From Lonicera japonica (lineage: Eukaryota; Streptophyta; Magnoliopsida; Dipsacales; Caprifoliaceae): a DNA stretch of 64,000 nt. Location of the stretch: the NCBI GenBank assembly GCA_021464415.1, contig CM038471.1, forward strand, positions 8,459,386-8,523,385, in the 5' to 3' direction. Under the pieces are notes generated by a model. The model saw nothing but the letters and a program-made list of their open reading frames with translations, ran no database searches and had not been told where the DNA came from. Position numbers and translations under genes: made by a program. Positions 44,697 to 54,600 of this stretch are shown here, in pieces. Position 1 is the stretch's first letter; the number at the start of each line of letters is the position of its first letter.

Positions 44697-45123
44697 CTGT
44701 AAATTGTAAAGGATGTTAATAAGAAAATATAGTAAAGAAACACAAAACGATTATATATGACATGGTTTGTATTTTAGGGGTTCAACATTTTTGTAAACTT
44801 TATTCTAGTAGGTTTTGCACACTTGCGTTGCACGTGGCTTTAATGTTTGACATAGGTCATTAAGCTCATTAATAAATACACGTGGAGAATCGGATAAACT
44901 GTTAAAAAAAATATGTCCAAGCCTGATATATATAACGAATCAACAAAAACATAATATAAAAGAATCGTTGTACTAAATATTTTGTAGATGCATCATAAAA
45001 ATTACAATCCAAGCCATGTGATAGCAGCTATAGCTATTTTATTACACAAAATCTTATTGTAAAAAATAAATTAAAATTACACAAAATTCGAGGCAAATAA
45101 AACCAAATATAATAGAAGCATTG

Positions 45124-45625
45124 TGTCAGGTGCAGCCAAATTTGAAACAAATTGACTTGCACATCCCAATCAGAAGACTAGGTTCCAATGGTGGAGGCTT
45201 AAGAATATTCTAAAATGTTTTAGAGAAGAATGGGGAAACCATGTTGTGGAAGGTTTGGTAACACACTGGAGTATGCTAAATAAGCGAAGAGGGTGGAGTA
45301 ATCCCTGAAAGCTTCCAGAACATTAAGATATTTATACTTAAAAGAACAATCTAGAATTATTTGGAATTGTATAGATTTGTAGAGAATCCTAGAATATTTT
45401 GGAGCATTGCTCCGGACCGTCGGTAGATTAGATTTCCACCATCCGTTGAGGAGGTGGAATCTTATAAATAGGTAGGACTTCTTATTTGTAAATATTCAAT
45501 AATTATAAAGCATTCTTGAGTGTAATAAAAAGCTTTTTCTTACCCTCCACTCTTGTAAGAATTGCCTTATCTTTCTTGGGTTTAAGGCTTACTTAGCCAC
45601 CAATCGGGTTTAAAGGAGTGCTAAG
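45124..45625 (+). repeat. 5' LTR of the old Gypsy element
   Basis: Starts TGTCAGGTGCAGCC. A TATAAATAGGTAGGACTTC block near 45466 is a likely TATA box, and GTGTAATAAAAAGC near 45520 a likely poly(A) signal region. Both occur also in the right LTR. Confidence 0.7.
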
Positions 45626-45659
45626 AGGGTAAACGTTTAAGTGAGGAGGAAAGTATGTC

Positions 45660-45791
45660 GTCTTCAAAAGTCGCAATCAACATGGATGAGGTTTGTGGGA
45701 AAGAAGAACCGTAACACGTAGAAGGGTCTTCAAAGTCGCTATCAACATGGAGGTGGTCTATGGGCGAGAAAAGAATCGTAACACAGAGAAG
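45660..45791 (+). repeat. 66-bp tandem duplication in old Gypsy gag
   Basis: Two diverged 66-bp units (45660-45725 and 45726-45791), each starting GTCTTCAAA and ending AGAAGG, in the remnant gag coding strand. Length is a multiple of three. Confidence 0.7.
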
Positions 45792-45902
45792 GGCACGCAT
45801 ACATCTAAATCGAAGGATATGTTGTCAAGCATGGAGAGTTGTCTCGTTAAGGTAGAGACTTTTATATCTAAAATAACTTGAAGAAAGCCCTGGAGAGTTG
45901 TC

Positions 45903-46301
45903 TTGTTAAGGTACAGACATCAAGCATGTGATTGTCCTTGCTATGCTATGGACTGCCCAAAGAAGAAAGCCCTGAATGCCTTGACTGCTAAGTATGAAGA
46001 GCAACATGAGGAACCCCAAGAGGTAACGTGTAAGGGTTCCTTCCAAATGCTTGGAACAATCAAGGCCAAGTCCAAGACCTCAAAGTCAGATACCAAAGGT
46101 CCCATGTACATAGATGTCATGATGAATGGGGTGGCTACACAAGCATGGGTAGATACGGGGGCCTCACACAACTTTGTAACTATTAAAGAAGCCAACATAT
46201 TGGGAGTTAACGTGAAAAAGGAAGAAGGATCCCTAAAGGTAGTGAACTCCATCGACAAACTAATCCATGGCATAGCAAAGGAAGTTCGTACAACCATGTG
46301 A
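45903..46301 (+). pseudogene. Retropepsin fragment of the old Gypsy element
   Basis: 132-codon frame. After a Lys-rich zinc-finger-proximal segment (CPCYAMDCPKKKALNALTAK), the protease reads YIDVMMNGVATQAWVDTGAS, with the DTG catalytic motif, then HNFVTIKEANILGVNVKKEE and VNSIDKLIHGIAKEV. This is the gag_asp protease type found in chromovirus-like Gypsy elements. A stop follows at 46301; homologous sequence (VPMDDFQ) continues briefly out of frame, and no RT follows. Confidence 0.75.
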
Positions 46302-46735
46302 GAATGGGATGGCTTGGTTGACATGTCCATAGTACCGATGGATGACTTTCAAATTGCTTGGCATGGACTTTTTCGATAAGGCAAAGGCATTTCCTCGTCC
46401 TTTTGCTAACGCCATATACATTATGGAAGATTCTATTTCATGAATGGTGGCGACAAAACAAGGGAATAAGGGAAACACCAAAACCCTTACAGTTATGCAA
46501 CTCAAGGAATAGAGAGTAGATGGGAAAACTTATAATATTATATTCGAGGTTATAGACATAAATCTAGTCGACCCCGTACCTACAGTTGCAACTCAAATGG
46601 AAGACAAGGGTGACGAGCATTACAGAGTACACCAAAACAGATCTCCTAGACAATAGAAAAAAGTCATAATCGATCAAGAATAAATCAAAGAGCTACTACA
46701 ATGATGCCTTGTCAGTTGACACCACACACCCCAAG

Positions 46736-46740
46736 GAAAG
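46736..46740. repeat. Target site duplication (left) of Athila
   Basis: GAAAG, identical to 58822-58826. Confidence 0.93.
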
Positions 46741-48397
46741 TGACGCAGCCGAATTAGCGCGTTGCGATAGAGCCCAAGTGCAGGCACGTCAAGTTGTAAT
46801 ATAGTCTCGGAAGTCCGAGTGTCGAACCACAGGGATAAGTGAAAAGGAATGGAATGGATTACGGATTAAAGTGTTTTCTGATTCTTGTAAGATGAAATGG
46901 TTATCGAACAACGTAAATGTAAAATGGTTGTGAAATTTAATAAGAAAGCACTAAGGTAGTTGGAGGTTAGTTATGATTAAAGAGACGGTGATCACTAGCT
47001 CATACAAAGATTATAACACAAGATTTCTCAAAATATGGGGAATGTTGGTGTATCTCTCAATAGCAAAGGGTGCGACGCTAGGCGACTCATTCCCGAGTTG
47101 AAGCTATATCGAGAAAGAGACAAACGACATTCCACCAAAGACGGGGTTATCATTCCTACCTCTTAGCTACGGGTGTGAAGCAAGGCAACCCATTCCCGAT
47201 GAGGCTAATCCAAGATAGATATGACAAACTCATCATTAAACGATTTAACATAAAGCAAGTGTAGTAATCTCATGATTTAAAGAATGAAAATTATAAAGTG
47301 AATCCTAACAATGAAACGGAATAAAGTTTATGGGATAAATTAGTCAACTCATCGTTTATCACATATGGTAGAACATAAAGAGTCTAAGTATCACATAAAG
47401 TGTAAGAAGCACTCAATATATCAATAAATGAATCAAAGATAAGCTAAACAAATTTAAAATCCATCTATGGAGTTTTAAGAACTATTCATAATTTCTATGA
47501 AGAGGGAAAAACTCCATGGATGGGGGAAAGGGACTACAAGCTTTCTAAAACCATAGAAATATGTTGTATGCTCATTAACAACCAAGAACTAAATATACAA
47601 GGCATATAAAGTCTTAACTTAATATGAAAATACCTAGAAAGCTTGAAATAATGGAAGATATGATGAAGAAGAAGAAGATTCACAAATATTTATCAAACTT
47701 TAGATATGGATTGAGCCATTAATCACCAAAAATCATATCACAATCAACCTCCGTAACCTTAGAAATAGACTACTCCATAATAGATGCAAGAACAAATATC
47801 ATAGAAGAAGAAATCATTCTTACAAATTAAGCACTTACAATGGAGATATGAAGAACAATCAACAAGTGAGCTCTCCCCTCTCTCTAGAACTCTCAAAAAT
47901 GTGTAAAAACTAGATAATCCCCTCCCCTATGTAAAAGAATTAATATATATATTAAAAGGTAGAAAAATATCTAACTAAATATCTAAAATAGCTTGAACCA
48001 CTAAAATAGCCCATTTTGGGTGTGAAATGGCCAAGTTGCCAGGGTCATGATCGATCATGGCCAACCCATGATCGATCATGGGGTCTTCTGCCTGAATATT
48101 ATTTGCACCATGATCGATCATGGGATTCCATGATCGATCATGCTTCTGGAAATTCTCTAAATCAGCACTTTTGTAGCTTTTGGCTAGCGCTTGATCAATC
48201 ATTCGAAGGCCATTGCATCCTATGCCTATAAACACATAGAAACACAACAAAAGCACACCTAGCGGGACGATGTTAGATACAAAACTCGCCAAGACACTAA
48301 TCTCGAGATAAGTGGATAATTAGGCATAATTAAAGCAACAAACGCGTCATGCGACTCTGGGAAAGAGCTTATGCATGACAATATTATGCGTTTATCA
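46741..48397 (-). repeat. 3' LTR of Athila
   Basis: 1,657 bp, starts TGACGCAGCC on the plus strand and ends TTTATCA. Contains four copies of CATGATCGATCATG (48046-48142). Confidence 0.95.
48046..48142. repeat. Palindrome array in Athila 3' LTR (two pairs)
   Basis: CATGATCGATCATG at 48046, 48067, 48109 and 48129. Start spacings are 21, 42 and 20 bp. Confidence 0.95.
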
Positions 48398-48400
48398 ACT

Positions 48401-48411
48401 CCCCTCAACTT
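48401..48411 (-). promoter_or_regulatory. Polypurine tract at the 3' LTR
   Basis: The minus strand reads AAGTTGAGGGG three bases before the 3' LTR, the expected site for the plus-strand primer. Identical 11-mers lie at 49447-49457 and 51513-51523. Confidence 0.75.
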
Positions 48412-49737
48412 ATCTCTTGCTAGTCCCTTAGCAAGACAAAAATATATAATTACAAAAGCACTATGCTAAACAAAAAAATTGTTAACTTCTAAGTTCCCAT
48501 AGAAGACGAGTTGCATCTCGTGAAGGTTTTCAGAAATGATACCTACAAACATCAGAAGTTTGATCATGATGAACGATGAGAATGAAGTTTCAAGTTTCAA
48601 TTTGCAAAGCAAGAGGCATTACTATCAATTTTCCAGAATGACGGACTTTTGAATGATCATATAATTCGCCTATCTCCTTTAGAACACAATCCCATATTCT
48701 CCAATGCTCACATACTAGACTTCAATTCAAACAATTCAATATAAACACAAAGAATCATAAACATTCAAGAAGGAAGAGAGAACTTTTTCAAAAACAAAAA
48801 CTCCAAGATTTGTCAATTCTAAGCACTTTCTTTATCTTTTCTTGGAAATTTTTGCTAAATTAGTTCAGGGCGGTTTTCATCTCTACGGGGGGCAGCGGTC
48901 TCACTTATGAAATTTTTCAAAATTACTGCTCATTCATTGGAGCTTGAAGGAAGCTATTCACCTTTTCCCATATGGTAACCTATACCCATCCATAATATTA
49001 GACAAAGAGACTTAAGATTTAGTCAAGTGAAGCTTTAAGTCAATATTATGATAAAAGTCATCCAAGTTGTCAAAGTGCTATGCTTTTGTCCTCTCATTGG
49101 AGGATCTTTTCGAAAGAGCTTCCATTATTTTTGGACAAAAATTTCTCTTCTCTCAATGAAAATAAATCTAAGTGTTATTACCGAAATGAAAACAACCGAA
49201 GCAATCTAGCATGTGGAGCATGAGAATATAACGGGATATGAGACTAAGTGGAGCAAGGCAATTTAGATTATCATTCAAATTCCTATCTAGATCAAAGAAT
49301 TCATGCCAAAAGCTAATGAAACAATGGTCTTCATTGAACAAAGTCAATCAATCAATCATCACTTTTCAAACTTCTCAAAAAAAATTCTACTACACATGGA
49401 AATGAACAATAGCAAGCCAAACAAAATAAACACAAAATAACGTACCCCCCTCAACTTGAAACACACATTGTCCTCAATGAAAAGAGAACAAATAACAACG
49501 CACGGAAGGGCTACTTTGGCTTTGCTTCCCATGAGACAAAAATAAGACATAAACAAAAACTATTCACAAAACGGGTTAGAATTAGAATTCAAAAGCAAAA
49601 ACCATAGCATTCAATCATTAAAACCAAGTTTTAAAGTTAACATCATGTCAAAGTTCTAATACAACCCAAAAAGAAATAAAATAAAGCTAAGCGTAAATAT
49701 AACTAATAAAAGAGTTTTCAGGATTTGGCAAATCGCA
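48412..49737 (-). other. Athila 3' spacer
   Basis: Non-coding, between the env-position ORF and the polypurine tract. It contains the conserved motif at 49445-49479. The short frame at 49359-49556 has no domain. Confidence 0.6.
49445..49479 (-). promoter_or_regulatory. CATTGAGGACAATG stem plus polypurine run, Athila
   Basis: The minus strand has CATTGAGGACAATG (49466-49479), then TGTGTTTCAAGTTGAGGGGGG. The layout equals that at 19837-19873 in the diverged copy D. Confidence 0.55.
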
Positions 49738-50937
49738 TCACATGTCGGGAGGTGGGGGTGGATGGAATCGACCGTACAACGCCTCGAACTGCTGGCGTAT
49801 GAACTCCTGCTGAGCTGCCATCTGCTCTGCAACTCTTGCCTCGACTTGGGCTGCTATCTCTGCTTGAAGACGGTCCTGTCGCGATATCATAATCTCCACC
49901 CTCTCATTGACACCCGCGAATCCGGTGTGGATCAAGGCAGTCATTTGTTCAAACTGCTCTCTAATGAACTCCCTATTGTCATCCACAGGCCCAGAGCTTG
50001 CCCTTCTTCTACGCCTTGATGTACCCGGAACATCCGCTCCTGCTTCTTCAGCCCCTTCTTCTTCGCTATCACCCTGTTGTGGTGCGGCTGTGGAAGAACT
50101 CGGCCTGTTCCTCAGTTGACCAGCGGCTCGAGTTTGGGTGGACCTATTCAGCGGTGCCCTAGGCATTTTCTTCTCATCGTCGGCTCTCTCAATTACCCCC
50201 GCTCGCAAACAGATCTTAGTGATCAACGACCCAAATTTGATTGTTTCATTGTGGGCGACCAAATCGATGATTCGCGCTATTCGCCCAATGATATGACGCA
50301 ACAAGCAGCAGCGCTTGTTCGTTGCTATGGCGTATAGTACATAAGCCTGAGACGGGTAAATGTGCTGGGTATGGGAAGTTGGGTCCAAAGCGTTGGCAAT
50401 TACCAGCCAAAGAGTTCTAAATCCCTCACGTATGTGGCTCCTATCGAATTGGTTCCCAATCCATTCTCTGGGTTCACCGGCTAGAAATGTGGCTAGATCG
50501 TTAGGCCTCGGCTCTAAATAGTTGGTAGTGTCCGAATAGGGGAGGTCATGAGCATTAGGTGGCAAAGCTGAGATTCCCGTAATCTCAGTCAAAACTTCGA
50601 GGTTAAACGGAACCGTTCTGCCTCGAACATGAGCTACATATGTATATGGTGTATCGGGAACTTGAATCAAACTTGCAATAAATTCACGACAAATGGTGAG
50701 ATTACATTGAGTACCTGGTTGACGCAAGTAGTTAATCCACCCCGGATATTGCTCAAACGTTGCTCGCTGGGGGAAATCGTCCAGCGTACCGATGAATACC
50801 GGCCTCTCTATCACTACCGTCCTCGTTTTGAAGGCGTAGTTCCACCACTCAAATTCTTGACGGCTCCGAAATCCGCGATAGCCGCCTCTCGCGGCTTCAA
50901 TGGTAAGCGGCTTAGTGGGAGGGTTTGAGGAAGACAT
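49738..50937 (-). CDS. Athila ORF in the env-like position
   Basis: 399 codons, downstream of pol as in Athila elements, where this slot has been called env-like. Residues 1-240 form a globular-looking part with FRSRQEFEWWNYAFKTRTVV, PFNLEVLTEITGISALP and YAIATNKRCCLLRHIIGRIA, resembling the putative plant transposon protein domain found in such ORFs. Residues 250-310 are low-complexity with an Arg-rich SRRRRRASS block, and 315-380 form a probable coiled coil rich in Glu, Gln and Ala. It ends in a Pro run. I see no signal peptide and no membrane segment, so an envelope role is unsupported. The frame is undamaged. Confidence 0.7.
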   Translation of the reverse strand: MSSSNPPTKPLTIEAARGGYRGFRSRQEFEWWNYAFKTRTVVIERPVFIGTLDDFPQRATFEQYPGWINYLRQPGTQCNLTICREFIASLIQVPDTPYTYVAHVRGRTVPFNLEVLTEITGISALPPNAHDLPYSDTTNYLEPRPNDLATFLAGEPREWIGNQFDRSHIREGFRTLWLVIANALDPTSHTQHIYPSQAYVLYAIATNKRCCLLRHIIGRIARIIDLVAHNETIKFGSLITKICLRAGVIERADDEKKMPRAPLNRSTQTRAAGQLRNRPSSSTAAPQQGDSEEEGAEEAGADVPGTSRRRRRASSGPVDDNREFIREQFEQMTALIHTGFAGVNERVEIMISRQDRLQAEIAAQVEARVAEQMAAQQEFIRQQFEALYGRFHPPPPPDM

Positions 50938-51621
50938 AATGGAGGAGTGCTATGCTTTAGAGGAGGTGGAGAGGAGGAATTTGAAGCCTTGAGATGCTAG
51001 GGCTCGAAAATGGTGATGAGAGAGGGAAAAGGTGATTTTTGAGATGGGTTTGATGATTGGGGTTGGAAATTGAGGGATTTGAAGGTTGAATCTAGGTGGG
51101 GGTAGATGGAATTGGTGTTTAGAAAAGATTTAGGAAGAATGGGGGAGAAAGGGCTAGAGCTCGAAATGGATTTGGGAGAAGGGTTTGTGAGAAATGGGCG
51201 TGATTTTACGGTTCCCCTGTTTTAAGTCGCGGCCATGATCGATCATGGCCAACCCATGATCGATCATGGGTTGCTCTGCCCAGTCATTACTTTGTACAAT
51301 GATCGATCATGGTATAACCATGATCGATCATGCTCCTCTCTGCCCAGCTGCTTCAATACCATGATCGATCATGGGATTTCATGATCGATCATGCTCTAGA
51401 TTTCTTGAGAGAATTTCTACTATGATCGATCATGGTGAGGGCATGATCGATCATGGTCCAATCTGCCAGAAATTTCTCTTTGCCTTCCTTGCTCTTCTAC
51501 ACCTCAATTCTTCCCCTCAACTTGTTTCAAACTTTCCCAATCACACCCGACTCTCAGATGGAAATTCCTGAAACTCAAACATACTAACAAAAACATTATT
51601 TACAAAATCGACCCATGCTTG
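50938..51621 (-). other. Spacer between Athila pol and the env-position ORF
   Basis: About 680 bp, G-rich on the plus strand near 50940-51200, then the palindrome array (51234-51455) and a copy of the polypurine 11-mer (51513-51523). It must carry any signal for making the second ORF, such as a splice acceptor or promoter; none can be shown by eye. Confidence 0.6.
51234..51455. repeat. Palindrome array, eight units in four pairs
   Basis: CATGATCGATCATG or one-base variants at 51234, 51255, 51298, 51319, 51360, 51380, 51421 and 51442. Start spacings: 21, 43, 21, 41, 20, 41 and 21 bp. Units at 51298 and 51421 have an altered first base. The linkers between pairs share phrases such as TCTGCCCAG. 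Confidence 0.95.
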
Positions 51622-54600
51622 TTAGGCATAGGTCGGTTCTTCGAGAGGGATGGACTCCTCTCGAACTGGGAATTCCAAAAACGGCTTAAGACGTTGACCG
51701 TTCACTTTGAACACGAAGCCTGTTTTGGGATCCTCAACTTCCACAGCCCCAAAAGGAAATACGTGACGGACAACATAGGGGCCGGTCCAACGAGACTTTA
51801 ACTTCCCGGGGAAGAGATGCAACCGAGTGTCATAAACAAGAACTTTATGCCCAAGTTTGAATTCTTTCCTCAAAATGGATTTATCATGAAAGATTTTGGC
51901 ACGTTCCTTGCTTATTTTTGCATTATCATAAGCATCTCTTCTTAACTCCTCAATTTCATTAATTTGCAACTTACGGTCAAGCCCGGCTTTTGTCAAATCG
52001 CACTTAACCATCTTAATTGCCCAGTATGATTTGTGTTCCAACTCTACTGGCAAATGACATGGTTTTCCGTACACTATACGATAGGGAGACATATCTAGAG
52101 TTGTTTTGTACGCAGTACGGTAAGCCCAAAGTGCATCGGTCAGTCTCAACGACCAATCTTTGCGGTTCGGGTTTACCGTTTTCTCTAGAATCTGTTTAAT
52201 CTCCCTATTTGCCAACTCGGCTTGACCATTAGTTTGAGGATGATAAGCGAGCGATACTTTGTGATTTACACCGTACTTTTGCATTAATGATTGAAACGGT
52301 TTATTGCAAAAGTGAGTACCGCCATCGCTTATTATTGCCTTGGGGGTGCCAAAACGTGCAAGAATGTGTTCTTTCAGAAATCGGATCACCACTTTGTGAT
52401 CATTTTTCTTGCACGCTTGGGCTTCCACCCATTTTGAAACGTAATCTACGGCAACTAAAATATAAAGATTACCGTAGGATGATGGGAAAGGTCCCATGAA
52501 GTCGATGCCCCAACAGTCGAAGATTTCGATCATCAGAATTGGGTTGAGAGGCATCATATTCCTCTTGGAGATCCCTCCAAGCATTTGGCATCTCTGACAT
52601 GCCTTGCAGAAGCGTTGTGCGTCCTTGAAGAGCGACGGCCAGTACAATCCGCTTTGCAAAATCTTAGCGGTTGTCTTCTTTGCTGAAAAGTGTCCTCCGC
52701 AAGCTTCGGAATGGCAGAAGGACAGAACTCTCTCCACTTCTTCGTCTGGGATGCACCGTCGGATGATCTGATCCGCACAATATTTAAATAGGTACGGTTC
52801 ATCCCAGTAAAATCGACCCACTTCCCTCAAGAACCTTTTTCTGTCTTGCGCAACCCATGACTTCGGTATCTTGTCGGTCACCAGATAATTCACGATGTCT
52901 GCATACCATGGGAGTGTTGAGATTGCTAACAATTGCTCATCCGGAAACGAGTCTTGGATCGGGCTTTCTTCGGTGTTGTTCGTGAAAGTGAGTCGAGATA
53001 GATGATCGGCCACCACGTTCTCGACTCCCTTTTTGTCCTTGATGCTTAAATGAAATTCTTGCAACAAGAGTATCCATCTAAGAAGTCGCGGCTTGGCATC
53101 CTTCTTTGTGAACAGGTACTTCAATGCCGCGTGATCCGTGAAGACAACGATGGGCGATCCTATCAAGTAGGATCGAAACTTGTCCAAGGCGAAGACAATT
53201 GCCAGGAGCTCTTTCTCTGTCGTGGTGTAATTCATTTGCGCATCATTCAAAGTCCTACTTGCATAGTAAATTACACCCGGTTTCTTGTCTTTCCGTTGAC
53301 CAAGAACCGCTCCAACTGCATAATCGCTTGCATCACACATGAGCTCGAAAGGCAAGCCCCAATCCGGTGTCTGCATAATCGGCGCAGTGGTGAGCATATG
53401 CTTTAGAGAGACAAAAGCTTCTTCACACTTGGCATCCCATTCAAATGGTGCATCTTTGAGGAGTAAATTACACATTGGCTTGGAGATGGAACTGAAGTTC
53501 TTGATGAACCTCCTATAAAACCCGGCATGTCCCAGAAATGATCGGACATCTTTTACATTCTTGGGTGTAGGAAGTTTAGAAATCAGTTCGATCTTTGCTT
53601 TGTCTACTTCAATTCCTTCCGATGAAATGATGTGCCCCAATACGATTCCCTTGGTGACCATAAAATGGCACTTCTCCCAATTCAATATCAATTGCTTTTC
53701 CACGCATCTTTCCAGGACCTGTTCCAAGTTAGCTAAGCAATTGTCGAATGACTTACCATAGACGGTAAAGTCATCCATGAAAACTTCCAAAGTCCTTTCC
53801 ACCATATCACTAAAAATACTCAGCATACACCGTTGGAAAGTGGCCGGTGCATTACATAGACCAAAGGGCATTCTTCGATAAGCGAAGGTACCAAAGGGAC
53901 ATGTAAAGGTGGTCTTTTCTTGATCATCTAGGTCAATCTCAATTTGATTGTACCCGGAAAAACCATCGAGGAAAGAGTAATATTCATGGCCCGCTACTCT
54001 TTCTAGAGTTTGATCCAAAAAAAGTAGTGGGAAATGATCTTTACGAGTTGCCTCGTTGAGTTTACGGTAGTCAATGCACATTCGCCACCCGGTGGTGACT
54101 CTTTGCGGAATCAACTCGTTTGATTCGTTCTTGACTACCGTAAGACCTGATTTTTTCGGTACCACTTGAGTTGGACTAACCCATTTACTATCCGAGATTG
54201 GATAGATGATCTTTGCATCCAACAATTTCAACACCTCGTTCCTAACCACTTCTTGCATGTTAGGATTCAACCGGCGTTGAAATTGTCTCGATGTTTTTGC
54301 CCCATCCTCCAAGTGAATTTTATGTGTACAAATCAAAGGGCTTATGCCTTGAAGGTCGGCCAGAGTCCAACCAAAAGCTTTTTTGTATTTACCAAGCAAA
54401 TGGACTAACCTTACCTCTTGGTCATCCGAAAGTTCGGACGAGATGATGACAGGGTAAGTGTCTGAAGCTCCCAAAAAGGCATATTTCAAGTTGCTCGGCA
54501 ATAGCTTAAGGTCCATCTTTCCTTCGTGCGTTTTGGTGGACGACGATGTGTTTTCCTCTCTCTTCGAAGATTCAACCTGTTTGTCAGACAAAGAAAACAC

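Noticed and set aside
47975..48292. Frames in the Athila LTRs with repeated MIDHG and HDRSW peptides (also 58399-58716 and 51371-51571)
   Set aside because: The repeats come from the palindromic DNA and appear on both strands; frames lie within LTR or spacer, so protein coding is unlikely.
49762..50928. Plus-strand frames opposite the Athila env-position ORF
   Set aside because: Shadows of the 399-codon minus-strand frame.
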